NCBI RefSeq assembly: GCF_000716535.1 | Contig: NZ_JNWV01000004.1 | Span: 310,001 to 374,000, forward strand | Source: Streptomyces flaveolus | GTDB lineage: Bacteria > Actinomycetota > Actinomycetes > Streptomycetales > Streptomycetaceae | Direction: 5' to 3' | DNA length: 64,000 nt | Shown here: positions 1 through 9,823 of the stretch, in pieces | How positions within the stretch are numbered: position 1 is the first letter of the stretch | Layout of the letters: every line of letters begins with the position of its first letter | Made by a program: the position numbers and the translations under genes | Notes under the pieces: generated by a model | Told to the model about the DNA's origin: nothing | Databases searched by the model: none | The model's input: the letters and a program-made list of their open reading frames with translations, nothing else

Positions 1-585
1 GCTGCCCTGCGCCGAGCGGGCCGTGCGCGGGGTGGTGACCGCGACCGCGGCGGCGAGGACGGCCGCCAACGGCACCATCGCGGCGAACAGCGCCCGCCAG
101 GACAGGTACTGGCCGACCAGGCCGCCGCCCAGGTTGCCCGCCATGCCGCCCAGCCCGATGGCCAGCGTCCAGGACGCCATCGCCTGGGCGCGCCGCTCGG
201 GCCCGGCGAGGTGCACCAGGATGGACATCGTCGCCGGGGTGATCAGCGCGGCCCCCGCGCCGGAGATGCCCCGGCCGGCGATCAGCAGAGCGGGACCGGG
301 GGCGAGCGCGCTGGTCGCGGCACCCGCGGCGAACAGGGTGAGGCCGGCGAGCAGGGCGCCCTTGCGGCCGTGCCGGTCGCCGAGCGCGCCGGCCGGGATG
401 AGCAGGCCCGCGAAGACGATGACGTAGGCGTCGACCGTCCACAGGATCTCGGTGTGGGTGGGGTGCAGGTCCGACGAACCCAGTTGCGGTATCAGCAGGT
501 TGATGGCGGCGACCATGCTCTGCGCGACCAGCACGCAGGCGCACAGGGTCAGCAGGGTCGAGCGTTTCAGGGCGTGCGCGGGCAC
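1..585 (-). CDS. MFS transporter, DHA2 (EmrB/QacA) type, 3' end missing
   Basis: Proton-driven drug or metabolite exporter of the cytoplasmic membrane. The gene reads leftward and runs off the window edge, so only about the first 195 residues are present. Visible features are a first membrane helix, the helix 1-2 stretch LWTVDAYVIVFAGLLIPAG and MFS motif A as GDRHGRKG, then the helix 4-5 pattern RGISGAGAALITPA. These fit 14-helix DHA2 exporters. The GTG at 585 has a good ribosome site (GGGAGG) four bases upstream; an in-frame ATG at 645 would add 20 residues with a weaker site. It is divergent from a LysR gene that starts at 686, the usual arrangement for a LysR-controlled target. Substrate cannot be inferred. 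Confidence 0.85.
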   Translation of the reverse strand, partial: MPAHALKRSTLLTLCACVLVAQSMVAAINLLIPQLGSSDLHPTHTEILWTVDAYVIVFAGLLIPAGALGDRHGRKGALLAGLTLFAAGAATSALAPGPALLIAGRGISGAGAALITPATMSILVHLAGPERRAQAMASWTLAIGLGGMAGNLGGGLVGQYLSWRALFAAMVPLAAVLAAAVAVTTPRTARSAQGS

Positions 586-685
586 GGCTCCTCCCGGGAG
601 CTGGTGGGTGGTGTGGGATGCGCTCTCACCGTAGGCTCGTGCCATACCTGCTTTCCAGTGCAACCTTCGCAAGGGATACCTGCAC

Positions 686-1603
686 ATGACGCAATCCACG
701 GGCCTGGATTTGAACCTCCTGGTCGCGCTGGACGTGCTGCTGGAGGAGGAGAGCGTGCAGGGCGCCGCCCGTCGGCTGCACCTGTCCGAGCCGGCGATGA
801 GCCGCACCCTGGGCCGCATCCGCAAGGCGCTCGGCGATCCGGTGCTGGTCCGCGCCGGCCGCCGGATGGTGCCGACCCCGCACGCGCTCGCCGTGCGCGC
901 CGAGGTGAGCGCGGTCGTGGAACGGGCCCGCGCCCTGTTCACGCCGGGCCGGGACACCGACCTGCGCGAGGTCACCCGCACTTTCACGATCCTCGGCCAC
1001 GACGCCATCGCCGCCGTCCACGGCGCCGCCCTCCTCGCCCGCGCCGCCCGCGAGGCCCCCGGCATCCGCCTGCGCTTCCTGAGCGAGAGCCACGTCGACG
1101 CCCCGTTCCTGCGCCAGGGCACCGCCGACCTGGAGGTGGGGGTGATCGACTCGGTCGCGCCCGAGGTGCATGTGGAGACGGTCCGCCAGGACCGCATGCT
1201 GGGTGTCGTACGGGCCGGACACCCGCTGCTGGAGGGCGAGTTGACGCCCGAGCGGTTCGCCGGCGCGGCGGGGCACCTCATCGTCTCCCGGCGCGGCAGA
1301 CAACGCGGCCCGATCGACGACGCCCTCGCCGGACTCGGTCTGGAGCGCCGGGTGGTGGGCAGCGTCGGCACCTACCCGGCCTCGCTGTTCGTGCTGCGCG
1401 AGACCGACCTGATCGGGCTGTTCAGCCAGTGGGGCCGCCCGCTGGCCGACGCCCTCGGCCTGGTCACCTTCGAGATCCCGCTCCCGCTGCCCGCCGTCGA
1501 CATCGGCTACGCCTGGCACCCGCGGCACGACGCCGACCCGGCCCACGCCTGGCTGCGCGGCTGCGTACGGGAACTGATGCTCCAGGGGTCAGGTGTGCTC
1601 TAG
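686..1603 (+). CDS. LysR family transcriptional regulator
   Basis: A 305-residue DNA-binding regulator of normal LysR length. The N-terminal winged helix-turn-helix spans roughly residues 8-65 (LNLLVALDVLLEEESVQGAA, then LSEPAMSRTLGRIR as recognition helix). The remainder is the periplasmic-binding-protein-like effector domain, with the typical GVIDSVAPEVHVE-like strand near residue 155. An AAGGG site lies ten bases before the ATG. The gene faces away from the MFS exporter at 1-585, with only about 100 bases between the two starts, so it most likely controls that exporter and itself from this shared region. The ligand is unknown. Its 3' end overlaps the convergent gene at 1589 by 15 bases. 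Confidence 0.9.
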   Translation: MTQSTGLDLNLLVALDVLLEEESVQGAARRLHLSEPAMSRTLGRIRKALGDPVLVRAGRRMVPTPHALAVRAEVSAVVERARALFTPGRDTDLREVTRTFTILGHDAIAAVHGAALLARAAREAPGIRLRFLSESHVDAPFLRQGTADLEVGVIDSVAPEVHVETVRQDRMLGVVRAGHPLLEGELTPERFAGAAGHLIVSRRGRQRGPIDDALAGLGLERRVVGSVGTYPASLFVLRETDLIGLFSQWGRPLADALGLVTFEIPLPLPAVDIGYAWHPRHDADPAHAWLRGCVRELMLQGSGVL

Positions 1604-2434
1604 TTCGTGCTGGAGCTCGGAGATGTCCACGGACTGCGCCGCGGCCGGGGTGGCGGACGGCACCGGCTCGTCGTAGCCCGTGAAGGTCAGGTCCTCGTCG
1701 GTGCCGGCGCCCTGCCGGGTGGCCTGGACCAGGCGGTGGGGGGTGGCAGAGGTGACGTAGAGGGTGATCTTCTTCCCGCCGTGCTCGGTGCCGGTCAGCG
1801 GGATCACCTTCGTGCCGTCGACCTTCGTCTCCTCGCCCTTGGTCAGCGCGGTGTGCGGGGAGGAGTCGGCGGCGGCCGTCTTCTGGAAGGCGGTCAGGTC
1901 GCAGGTGCCCGACATGGCCCTGAGCACGGTGTCCTTCGTGGAGCCGTGCAGATAGCGGTTCTTCAGTCGGGCGGCCACGGCATCGCCCTGGCGGCCCGGT
2001 AGTTGCGCCTTCCAGAAGGCGGTGTCCGGCTTCATCCACACCTGGTCGCCCCGCTTGACCAGCGCGACGCTGCCGCCGTCCGCGCCCATGACCAGCTTGC
2101 CCACGCAGTTGCCGGAGCGGTCGAGCGTCAGTTCCAGCGAGGCCGGGGCGGTCCGGTCGGCGCCCGCGCGGTGATCCGTGAACTTCAGGTGCACCGAGCG
2201 CGCCTTGAGCAGATTCCTGCGCGCCGCCTCCGCGAGGGCGCGGGCGCTGGGGCCGTCGTCGGTGGGGGCCTTCGGGGCGCCGTCGGAGCGGGCCGGGGCC
2301 GGGAGAGCGGGTGCGGTGGCGGCCGGAGCGGGGGCCGTGACGGGCGCGGCGGGGGCCGTACCGGGGAGGGCGAGCGGGGTCAGCAGGGCCGCGGTGATGC
2401 TTGCCCCCGCACAGAGCCGCGATCGACGAGCCAT
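1589..2434 (-). CDS. Secreted LppX/LprG-like protein
   Basis: A 281-residue exported protein. Residues 1-30 form a Sec signal peptide (RRSR, a hydrophobic stretch, then GTAPAAP); there is no lipobox cysteine, so it is probably secreted rather than lipid-anchored. After a Pro/Ala-rich linker the body begins with LAEAARRNLLKARSVHLKF and contains ELTLDRSGNCVGKLVMG and QVWMKPDTAFW. This pattern resembles the LppX_LprAFG lipoprotein fold of actinobacteria, which in mycobacteria binds lipids; that role is not shown here. A GGGAGG site precedes the ATG. Two cysteines (in GNCVG and SGTCDL) could form a disulfide. The family assignment is by pattern only. Confidence 0.75.
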   Translation of the reverse strand: MARRSRLCAGASITAALLTPLALPGTAPAAPVTAPAPAATAPALPAPARSDGAPKAPTDDGPSARALAEAARRNLLKARSVHLKFTDHRAGADRTAPASLELTLDRSGNCVGKLVMGADGGSVALVKRGDQVWMKPDTAFWKAQLPGRQGDAVAARLKNRYLHGSTKDTVLRAMSGTCDLTAFQKTAAADSSPHTALTKGEETKVDGTKVIPLTGTEHGGKKITLYVTSATPHRLVQATRQGAGTDEDLTFTGYDEPVPSATPAAAQSVDISELQHELEHT

Positions 2435-2624
2435 CGCGCCACCTCCCGACCCCCCTCTTCACCCTACTTTTGTCCCTTTTCGGCCGCATTTTCAGTGACG
2501 CGGCGCACTTTCGGCCACCGATTGCGCATGCGACGCGGAGGCCCTGGGCAGGCGGCGACGGTCCCCAGCCGAGACAGCCCTGTCACGCAGGGGAACGGAT
2601 CGAAAACGGAAGGCGACACCGATC

Positions 2625-4145
2625 ATGGCGGACAGAACGGAACGACACGCCCGGGCGACCATCCACGCGGGCGGCGAGTGGCTGGCGGCGATCTCCGGCG
2701 CGACCCGGGAGATCCTCGACCCCGCGGACGCCCGGCCGTTCGCCGTGGTCGCCGAGGGCGACGAGAAGGACGCCGAACGCGCGGTGGCCGCCGCCCGGCA
2801 CGCGTTCGACCACGGCCCCTGGCCGCGCACCCCGGTCGCCGAGCGCGCCGCCCTGCTGCGCCGCGTGGCCGACCTGCTGGTGCGCGACCGCGAGGAGCTC
2901 GGCCTGCTGGAGAGCCGGGACGCGGGCAAGACCGTCGAGGAGGGCCGCGTCGACATCACCTGCGTCGCCGACGCCTTCCGCTACTTCGCCGACCTGGTCG
3001 CCGCCGAGGCCCAGGGCCGGGTCGTCGACGCGGGCTCGCCCGACATCCACAGCGTGGTCGTCCACGAACCGGTCGGCGTCTGCGCGCTGATCACCCCCTG
3101 GAACTACCCGCTGCTCCAGGCGAGCTGGAAGATCGCCCCGGCGCTCGCCGCAGGCAACACCTTCGTGATCAAGCCCAGCGAGATCACCCCGATGACCACC
3201 ATCGCCCTGATCGACCTGCTGGCCGAGGCCGGCCTGCCCGCGGGCGTGGCCAACCTCGTCACCGGCCCCGGGCACACGGTCGGCGCCCGGCTCGCCGAGC
3301 ACCCCGACGTCGACCTGGTCTCCTTCACCGGCGGCCTGGCCAGCGGCACCAAGGTCGCCCAGGCCGCCGCGCCCACCGTCAAGAAGGTGGCCCTCGAACT
3401 CGGCGGCAAGAACCCCAACGTCGTCTTCGCCGACGCCTGCGCCACCGAGGAGGGCTTCGACACCGCCGTGGACCAGGCCCTCAACGCGGCCTTCATCCAC
3501 AGCGGCCAGGTCTGCTCGGCCGGCGCCCGCCTCATCGTCGAGGAGTCGGTCCGCGAGCGCTTCGTCGCCGAACTCGCCCGCCGGGCCCAGCGGATCAGGC
3601 TCGGCCGCGGCACGGCCGACGGCGTCGAGTGCGGTCCGCTCGTCTCCGAGCAGCAGCGCGCCAAGGTCGAGGCGTACGTCGCCTCCGCGCTCGACGAGGG
3701 TGCCGTACTGCGCTGCGGCGGCAAGCGGCCGGAGCCGTCAGCGGAACGCCCCGAGTCCGGCTGGTTCTACGAGCCGACCGTCCTCGACGCCTGCCACCGC
3801 GAGATGAAGGTCGTCCGCGAGGAGGTCTTCGGCCCGGTCCTCACCGTCGAGACCTTCCGCACCGAGGAGGAGGCCGTCTTCCTCGCCAACGACACCGAGT
3901 ACGGCCTGGCGGGCGCCGTCTGGACCTCCGACGCCGGCCGGGCCCGCAGGGTCGCCGCCCGGCTGCGCCACGGCACCGTGTGGATCAACGACTTCCACCC
4001 CTACCTGCCGCAGGCGGAGTGGGGCGGCTTCGGCAGGAGTGGCACCGGCCGCGAGCTGGGGCCCGCCGGCCTCGCCGAGTACCGCGAGACCAAGCACGTC
4101 TACCAGAACCTCGCGCCGAGGCCGGTGCGCTGGTTCGCCGGCTGA
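2625..4145 (+). CDS. betB: Betaine aldehyde dehydrogenase (ALDH superfamily)
   Basis: NAD(P)-dependent aldehyde dehydrogenase, 506 residues, first gene of a five-gene operon. It carries the ALDH signatures: ITPWNYPLLQASWKIAPALA for cofactor binding near residue 150, the general-base Glu in LELGGKNPN, and the catalytic Cys in HSGQVCSAG. Given the adjacent GMC dehydrogenase and betaine transporter, its likely reaction is betaine aldehyde to glycine betaine, the second step of choline oxidation. The identity as BetB is drawn from context plus overall resemblance; the enzyme alone could act on other aldehydes. The ribosome site before ATG 2625 is modest (GGAAGG about 11 bases upstream). It lies 45 bases before betA. 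Confidence 0.88.
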   Translation: MADRTERHARATIHAGGEWLAAISGATREILDPADARPFAVVAEGDEKDAERAVAAARHAFDHGPWPRTPVAERAALLRRVADLLVRDREELGLLESRDAGKTVEEGRVDITCVADAFRYFADLVAAEAQGRVVDAGSPDIHSVVVHEPVGVCALITPWNYPLLQASWKIAPALAAGNTFVIKPSEITPMTTIALIDLLAEAGLPAGVANLVTGPGHTVGARLAEHPDVDLVSFTGGLASGTKVAQAAAPTVKKVALELGGKNPNVVFADACATEEGFDTAVDQALNAAFIHSGQVCSAGARLIVEESVRERFVAELARRAQRIRLGRGTADGVECGPLVSEQQRAKVEAYVASALDEGAVLRCGGKRPEPSAERPESGWFYEPTVLDACHREMKVVREEVFGPVLTVETFRTEEEAVFLANDTEYGLAGAVWTSDAGRARRVAARLRHGTVWINDFHPYLPQAEWGGFGRSGTGRELGPAGLAEYRETKHVYQNLAPRPVRWFAG

Positions 4146-4190
4146 GCCCCACCCCGTAGGCCGTACGTCCCCACCTGGAGCAGCACCCCC

Positions 4191-5720
4191 ATGTCCCACA
4201 CTCCCCACGTCTACGACTACGTCGTCATCGGCGGCGGCACGGCGGGCTCCGTCATCGCCTCCCGCCTCACCGAGAACCCCGACGTCACCGTCGCCGTCAT
4301 CGAGGGCGGCCCGAGCGACGTCGGCCGCGACGACGTCCTCACCCTGCGCCGCTGGATGGGCCTGCTCGGCGGCGAACTCGACTACGACTACCCGACGGTG
4401 GAACAGCCCCGCGGCAACTCCCACATCCGGCACAGCCGCGCCCGCGTCCTCGGCGGCTGCTCCTCGCACAACACCCTCATCTCGTTCAAGCCCCTGCCCT
4501 CCGACTGGGACGAGTGGGAAGAGGCCGGCGCCAAGGGCTGGGGCGCCGTCCCCATGGAGGCCTACTTCGCCCGCCTCAAGAACAACATCGTCTCCGTCGA
4601 CGAGAAGGACCGGAACGCCATCGCCCGCGACTTCGTCGACGCGGCCCGGTCGGCGCTCGGGGTACCCCGGGTCGAGGGCTTCAACCGCAAGCCGTTCACC
4701 GAGGGCGTCGGTTTCTTCGACCTCGCCTACCACCCCGAGAACAACAAGCGCTCCTCGGCGTCGGTGGCGTACCTGCACCCGGTGATGGACGAACGCCCCA
4801 ACCTCCGTCTCTTCCTGGAGACCTGGGCGTACAAGCTGGAGCTGAACGGCACCCGGGCCGAGGGCGTCCACGTGCGCACCAAGGACGGCGAGGAACTGCT
4901 GATCCGCGCCCGGGGCGAGGTCGTGCTGTGCGCGGGCGCCGTCGACTCCCCGCGCCTGCTGCTCCACTCGGGCATCGGCCCCGCCAAGGACCTCGAAGCG
5001 CTCGGCATCCCCGTCGCGCACGACCTGCCGGGCGTCGGCGAGAACCTGCTCGACCACCCCGAGTCGGTCATCGTCTGGGAGACCCACGGCCCGATCCCGG
5101 AGAACTCCGCGATGGACTCCGACGCGGGCCTGTTCGTCCGCCGCGACCCCGCACACGCGGGCCCGGACCTGATGTTCCACTTCTACCAGATCCCGTTCAC
5201 GGACAACCCGGAGCGGCTGGGCTACGAACGCCCGCAGTACGGCGTCTCGATGACCCCCAACATCCCCAAGCCGAAGAGCCGCGGCCGCCTCTACCTGACC
5301 AGCGCCGACCCCGCCGTCAAGCCGGCGCTCGACTTCCGCTACTTCACCGACGAGGACGACTACGACGCGCGGACCCTCGTCGACGGCATCCGCATCGCCC
5401 GGGAGATCGCGAAGACCGAACCGCTGGCCGGCTGGCTCAAGCGCGAGGTCTGCCCCGGCCCCGAGATCCTCGGCGACGCCGAGCTGAGCGAGTACGCCCG
5501 CAAGGTCGCGCACACCGTCTACCACCCGGCCGGCACCTGCAAGATGGGCGCCGCCGACGACGAACTCGCCGTAGTGGACCCGGAGCTGAAGATCCGGGGC
5601 CTCGACGGCATTCGCATCGCCGACGCGTCCGTCTTCCCGACCATGACCGCCGTGAACCCGATGATCGGGGTGCTCATGGTCGGGGAGAAGGCCGTCGACC
5701 TGATCGGAGGTGTCCGATGA
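4191..5720 (+). CDS. betA: GMC oxidoreductase, probable choline dehydrogenase
   Basis: FAD-dependent glucose-methanol-choline oxidoreductase, 509 residues. The N-terminal dinucleotide-binding motif is [17 protein letters not shown]. The GMC signature region is [14 protein letters not shown], and the C-terminal part has the GMC signature [15 protein letters not shown] followed by the domain end [19 protein letters not shown]. The likely reaction is choline to betaine aldehyde, feeding the upstream aldehyde dehydrogenase. The TGA overlaps the ATG of the transporter ATPase by four bases (ATGA), so the genes are translationally coupled. Substrate assignment relies on the operon: dehydrogenase pair plus glycine-betaine-type ABC importer. 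Confidence 0.87.
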   Translation: MSHTPHVYDYVVIGGGTAGSVIASRLTENPDVTVAVIEGGPSDVGRDDVLTLRRWMGLLGGELDYDYPTVEQPRGNSHIRHSRARVLGGCSSHNTLISFKPLPSDWDEWEEAGAKGWGAVPMEAYFARLKNNIVSVDEKDRNAIARDFVDAARSALGVPRVEGFNRKPFTEGVGFFDLAYHPENNKRSSASVAYLHPVMDERPNLRLFLETWAYKLELNGTRAEGVHVRTKDGEELLIRARGEVVLCAGAVDSPRLLLHSGIGPAKDLEALGIPVAHDLPGVGENLLDHPESVIVWETHGPIPENSAMDSDAGLFVRRDPAHAGPDLMFHFYQIPFTDNPERLGYERPQYGVSMTPNIPKPKSRGRLYLTSADPAVKPALDFRYFTDEDDYDARTLVDGIRIAREIAKTEPLAGWLKREVCPGPEILGDAELSEYARKVAHTVYHPAGTCKMGAADDELAVVDPELKIRGLDGIRIADASVFPTMTAVNPMIGVLMVGEKAVDLIGGVR

Positions 5721-6928
5721 GTCTCACCGTCCCCACCCGCAAGCCGCCCACCACGACCGAGCCCGTCTTCTCGGTGTCCGGACTGTGGAAGGTGTTCGGC
5801 CCCAAGCCCGAGCGCGTCCCGGCGGACCCGGAACTCGGCACGCTGAGCCCCGCCGAACTCCGCTCCCGCACCGGCTGCACGGCCGCCGTCCGAGACGTCT
5901 CCTTCGACGTCCGCAAGGGCGAGGTCTTCGTCGTCATGGGCCTGTCCGGCTCCGGCAAGTCCACCCTCGTCCGCTGCCTGACCCGCCTGATCGAGCCGAC
6001 GGCGGGCACGATCGCCATCGACGGCGAGGACGTCCGCGCGATGGACAAGGCCCGCCTGCGCGAGTTGCGCCGGCACCGGGCCGCGATGGTCTTCCAGCAC
6101 TTCGGCCTCCTCCCGCACCGCACGGTCCTCGACAACGTCGCCTACGGCCTGGAGATCCAGGGCGTCGGCAAGTCCGAACGCCGCGAGTGCGCCGCCGAGT
6201 TCATCGCCAAGGTCGGCCTCGAGGGCATGGAGAAGCGCCGCCCCGGCCAGCTCTCCGGCGGCCAGCGCCAGCGGGTGGGTCTCGCCCGGGCGCTGGCGGT
6301 GGACCCCGAGGTGCTGCTCTTCGACGAGCCGTTCAGCGCGCTGGACCCCCTCATCCGCCGCGACATGCAGGACGAGGTGGCCCGCCTGCACCGCGAGGAG
6401 GGCCGCACGATGGTCTTCATCACCCACGACCTCACCGAGGCCCTCAGGCTCGGCGACCGCATCGCCCTGATGCGCGACGGCCAGGTGGTCCAGCTCGGCA
6501 CCCCCGAGGAGATCGTCGGCAGCCCGGCCGACGACTACGTCCGCGAGTTCGTCCGGGACGTACCGCGCGAGCAGGTGATGACGGCGCGTACGGCGATGCG
6601 CCCGGCCTCCGCCGCGGAGACGGCCGGCGGCCCCGCGGTACGCCCCGAGGCCACGGTGGCCGAGGCCATCGAGGCGGTGGCCCGCGCGGGCACCCCGGCC
6701 CGTGTCATGGACAAGGGCCGCTGCCTCGGCGTGATCGACCAGGAGCGACTGCTCGGCGTGGTGGCAGGCGTGGACACGACGACACCCACGCCGGCGAGGG
6801 ACGACAAGGCCGCCGTAGCCGCGGGCAGCCGTGCCGCCGGGGCGGCGCCCGTCCCGAAGAAGGCGGCACCCGGCCCGCGCGGGCAAGCGACCCCACCCGG
6901 CCCCCGCACCACCCCGGAGGCCGTCTGA
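5717..6928 (+). CDS. Glycine betaine/proline ABC transporter ATP-binding protein
   Basis: Cytoplasmic ATPase of a ProV/OpuAA-type importer, 403 residues. Walker A is GLSGSGKST (about residues 77-85), the Q-loop is [11 protein letters not shown], the ABC signature [10 protein letters not shown], Walker [12 protein letters not shown], and the H-loop FITHDLTEA. As in ProV, a C-terminal regulatory segment follows, with a CBS-like repeat ([22 protein letters not shown]), then a Pro/Ala-rich tail of about 60 residues that looks disordered. The ATG overlaps the betA stop, and its own TGA overlaps the permease ATG by one base. The CBS segment would be the place for osmotic or ionic-strength sensing, as known for OpuA; that is inference here. 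Confidence 0.92.
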   Translation: MSLTVPTRKPPTTTEPVFSVSGLWKVFGPKPERVPADPELGTLSPAELRSRTGCTAAVRDVSFDVRKGEVFVVMGLSGSGKSTLVRCLTRLIEPTAGTIAIDGEDVRAMDKARLRELRRHRAAMVFQHFGLLPHRTVLDNVAYGLEIQGVGKSERRECAAEFIAKVGLEGMEKRRPGQLSGGQRQRVGLARALAVDPEVLLFDEPFSALDPLIRRDMQDEVARLHREEGRTMVFITHDLTEALRLGDRIALMRDGQVVQLGTPEEIVGSPADDYVREFVRDVPREQVMTARTAMRPASAAETAGGPAVRPEATVAEAIEAVARAGTPARVMDKGRCLGVIDQERLLGVVAGVDTTTPTPARDDKAAVAAGSRAAGAAPVPKKAAPGPRGQATPPGPRTTPEAV

Positions 6929-8862
6929 TGGCAACGCTCAGCATCCCGACCCCCGGCACGGCCGCACCCCGCGTCCTCAAGAGCCGGGCCGCGGGCAAGC
7001 TCCTCCTGCTCGCCCTCCTCACCGCGGTCCTCCTGCCGCTCCTCAACCACTGGGGCAACGGCTCCTGGCCGCACGCGCTGACGGTCCACCTCGACAAACC
7101 CCTCACCACCGCCAGCGACTGGGTCATCGACAACCGGGACAGCCACCCCCTGTTCCTGTACTTCTTCGGCTACGTCAGCAACGCCGTCATCTGGGCCGTC
7201 CGCGCCGTCTACCTCACCCTCCTCGCCGCCGGCTGGGCAGGCGTGACGGCCTTCGCCGCCCTGCTCGCCTGGCGCGTGGCCGGTGTCCGCCTGGCCGCCG
7301 GGACGGCCGTCGCCTTCCTCGCCTGCGGCGCCCTCGGCATGTGGGTGCCGACCATGCAGACCCTCGCGCTGATGGTCGTGGCGGTGCTCGCCTCCGTCGT
7401 CGTCGGCGCGTTCCTCGGCCTCGGCGCCGGCCTCTCCGACCGCCTGGACCGCGCCCTGCGCCCGGTCCTGGACACCATGCAGGTGCTCCCGGCCTTCGCC
7501 TACCTCCTCCCCGTCGTCCTGGTCTTCGGCATCGGCGTCCCCGCGGCCGTGCTCGCCACCGTCGTCTACGCCGCCCCGCCGATGGCCCGCCTCACCGCGC
7601 TCGGCCTGCGCGGCGCCGACCCCGAAGTCCTGGAGGCCGTGGAGTCGCTCGGCGCGACCCGTCGCCAGCGGCTGCTGACCGCCCGTGTCCCGCTGGCCCG
7701 CAAGGAACTCCTCCTCGGCCTCAACCAGACGATCATGATGGCGCTGTCCATGGCCGTGATCGCCGCCGTCATCGGCGCGGGCGGTCTCGGTGACCGCGTC
7801 TACCAGGCCCTCGCCTCCGTCGACGTCGGCGCGGCCCTCGCGGCCGGCATCCCCATCGTGCTGCTCGCGGTGGTCCTGGACCGGGTGACCGCCGCCGCCG
7901 GGGACGGCACCACCCGCCCCCGTACGATCGGCTGGCCGTACGCCCTCGCCGTCACCGTGGCCGTCGCCCTCGCCACCCGCCTCCTCGGCGCGCCGGACTG
8001 GCCCGCCGGCTGGACGCTGGGCATCGCCGAGCCGGTCAACCGGGCCGTCGACTGGATGACCGCCCACCTGTACTCCGGCGTCCCGGTCGTCGGCGGCACC
8101 GCCGACTGGGCGGGCCACTTCACCACCTGGGTCCTGGACCCGGTCCGCGACGGCCTGCAGTGGCTGCCCTGGTGGTCGGTGCTGCTCGTCGTCGCCGCCC
8201 TGGCCTGGCTGATCGGCACCTGGCGCACCGCGCTGACCGCCGTCCTCGCCATGGCCGCGATCGGTGTCCTCGGTGTGTGGGAGCCGTCGCTCGACACCCT
8301 CTCCCAGGTGCTGGCCGCCGTCGCCGTCACCCTCGTCCTGGGCTTCGCGACCGGCATCGCCGCGGCCCGCAGCGACCGCGTCGAACGCGCCCTGCGCCCG
8401 GTCCTGGACGTGTTCCAGACCATGCCGCAGTTCGTGTACCTGATCCCGGTCGTCGCGCTGTTCGGCGTGGGCCGCGCGCCCGCCGTCGCCGCGGCCGTCG
8501 TCTACGCCCTGCCGGCCGTGGTCCGGATCACCGCGCAGGGCCTGCGCCAGGTCGACCAGGCCGCGCTGGAGTCCGCGCGCTCGCTGGGCGCGACCGGCCG
8601 CCAGCAGCTGTGGCAGGTGCAGCTCCCGCTGGCCCGTCGCGCCCTGCTGCTCGCCGTCAACCAGGGCGTGGTCCTGGTCCTCGCCGTCGTCATCATCGGC
8701 GGCCTGGTCGGCGGCGGCGCCCTCGGCTACGACGTCGCGTTCGGCCTCGCCCAGGGCGACCTGGCGACCGGCCTGGTCGCCGGTGCCGCCATCGTCTGCC
8801 TGGGCCTGATGCTGGACCGGGTGACCCAGCCGACCGAGCGGCGCGCGAAGAAGGGAGCCTGA
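6928..8862 (+). CDS. Glycine betaine ABC transporter permease, two permease domains fused in tandem
   Basis: Integral membrane component, 644 residues, about twice the length of a usual ProW permease. It contains two complete binding-protein-dependent permease domains. Each has its own EAA loop: EAVESLGATRRQRLLTARVP (about residues 235-255) and ESARSLGATGRQQLWQVQLP (about residues 548-568), each preceded by the pattern LRPVLDTMQVLPAF or LRPVLDVFQTMPQF. One polypeptide could therefore supply both membrane halves of the transporter. Start ATG overlaps the ATPase stop codon. It lies one base before the binding-protein gene. The repeat structure indicates an internal duplication and fusion; fused permeases are known in actinobacterial betaine transporters. 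Confidence 0.92.
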   Translation: MATLSIPTPGTAAPRVLKSRAAGKLLLLALLTAVLLPLLNHWGNGSWPHALTVHLDKPLTTASDWVIDNRDSHPLFLYFFGYVSNAVIWAVRAVYLTLLAAGWAGVTAFAALLAWRVAGVRLAAGTAVAFLACGALGMWVPTMQTLALMVVAVLASVVVGAFLGLGAGLSDRLDRALRPVLDTMQVLPAFAYLLPVVLVFGIGVPAAVLATVVYAAPPMARLTALGLRGADPEVLEAVESLGATRRQRLLTARVPLARKELLLGLNQTIMMALSMAVIAAVIGAGGLGDRVYQALASVDVGAALAAGIPIVLLAVVLDRVTAAAGDGTTRPRTIGWPYALAVTVAVALATRLLGAPDWPAGWTLGIAEPVNRAVDWMTAHLYSGVPVVGGTADWAGHFTTWVLDPVRDGLQWLPWWSVLLVVAALAWLIGTWRTALTAVLAMAAIGVLGVWEPSLDTLSQVLAAVAVTLVLGFATGIAAARSDRVERALRPVLDVFQTMPQFVYLIPVVALFGVGRAPAVAAAVVYALPAVVRITAQGLRQVDQAALESARSLGATGRQQLWQVQLPLARRALLLAVNQGVVLVLAVVIIGGLVGGGALGYDVAFGLAQGDLATGLVAGAAIVCLGLMLDRVTQPTERRAKKGA

Positions 8863-8863
8863 C

Positions 8864-9817
8864 ATGCGACGACGTACGACCGCCCTGCTGGGCTCGCTGG
8901 TGCTGCTGACCGCGACCGGCTGCGGCGCCGCCGACATGACCAGGCAGGCCTCGCCCTTCGCGAACGCCGGGGGCGCGAAGTCGGTCACCCTGTCCGTGCA
9001 GTCCTGGGTGGGCGCGCAGTCCAACGTGGCCGTCGCCCAGTACATCCTGGAGCACAAGCTCGGCTACCGCGTGGACACCGTCCAGGTCGACGAGGTGCCC
9101 GCCTGGGACGCGCTCAGCCAGGGCCGGGTCGACGCCCTCCTGGAGGACTGGGGCCACCCGGACCAGGAGAAGCGGTACGTCCAGGACAAGAAGACGATCG
9201 CGCCCGGCGGCGACCTCGGGGTGACCGGGCACATCGGCTGGTTCGTGCCGACGTACCTCGCCGAGGAGCATCCCGACATCACCGACTGGCGCAACCTGAA
9301 CAAGTACGCCTCGCTCTTCCGCACCGCGGAGAGCGGCGGCAAGGGCCAGCTCATGGACGGCTCCCCGTCCTACGTCACCAACGACAAGGCGCTGGTGAAG
9401 AACCTCAAGCTGGACTACCAGGTGGTCTTCGCCGGTTCCGAGGCGGCGCAGATCACCCAGATGAAGCAGTTCGCCAAGGAGAAGAAGCCCTTCCTGACCT
9501 ACTGGTACTCGCCCCAGTGGCTGTTCGAGAAGGTGCCCATGACGGAGGTGAAGCTGCCGCCGTACAAGGAGGGCTGCGACGCGGACGCGGCGAAGGTGGC
9601 CTGCGCCTACCCGCACACCCCACTCCAGAAGTACCTCAACGCCGACTTCGCCAAGTCCGGCGGGAAGGCCGCGGCCTTCCTGAAGAAGTTCCGGTGGACG
9701 ACACAGGACCAGAACGAGGTCTCCCTGATGATCGCCGAACAGAAGCTGGACCCGCGGGAGGCGGCGAAGAAGTGGGTGGACAGCCACCCCGCCGTGTGGA
9801 AGAAGTGGCTGTCCTGA
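8864..9817 (+). CDS. Glycine betaine ABC transporter substrate-binding lipoprotein
   Basis: Extracytoplasmic receptor of the importer, 317 residues. It starts with a lipoprotein signal peptide: charged RRR, a hydrophobic core, and lipobox TATGC with the lipidated Cys near residue 20. The body belongs to the OpuAC/ProX class: SVQSWVGAQSNVAVAQYILEHKLGY at the start, VPAWDALSQGRVDALLEDWG, and WFVPTYLAEEHPDITDWRNL. Several Trp and Tyr residues in these stretches are candidates for the aromatic cage that holds quaternary ammonium groups. It is the last gene of the bet operon, starting one base after the permease stop. The next gene converges from 9824, six bases away, so termination must occur in or near the coding ends. 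Confidence 0.92.
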   Translation: MRRRTTALLGSLVLLTATGCGAADMTRQASPFANAGGAKSVTLSVQSWVGAQSNVAVAQYILEHKLGYRVDTVQVDEVPAWDALSQGRVDALLEDWGHPDQEKRYVQDKKTIAPGGDLGVTGHIGWFVPTYLAEEHPDITDWRNLNKYASLFRTAESGGKGQLMDGSPSYVTNDKALVKNLKLDYQVVFAGSEAAQITQMKQFAKEKKPFLTYWYSPQWLFEKVPMTEVKLPPYKEGCDADAAKVACAYPHTPLQKYLNADFAKSGGKAAAFLKKFRWTTQDQNEVSLMIAEQKLDPREAAKKWVDSHPAVWKKWLS

Positions 9818-9823
9818 CCGGCG

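Noticed and set aside
3738..5525. Long minus-strand open frame antisense to betB/betA
   Set aside because: Composition (Val/Asp/Gly/Arg-rich, no domains) is typical of a shadow frame; the forward genes have full catalytic motifs.
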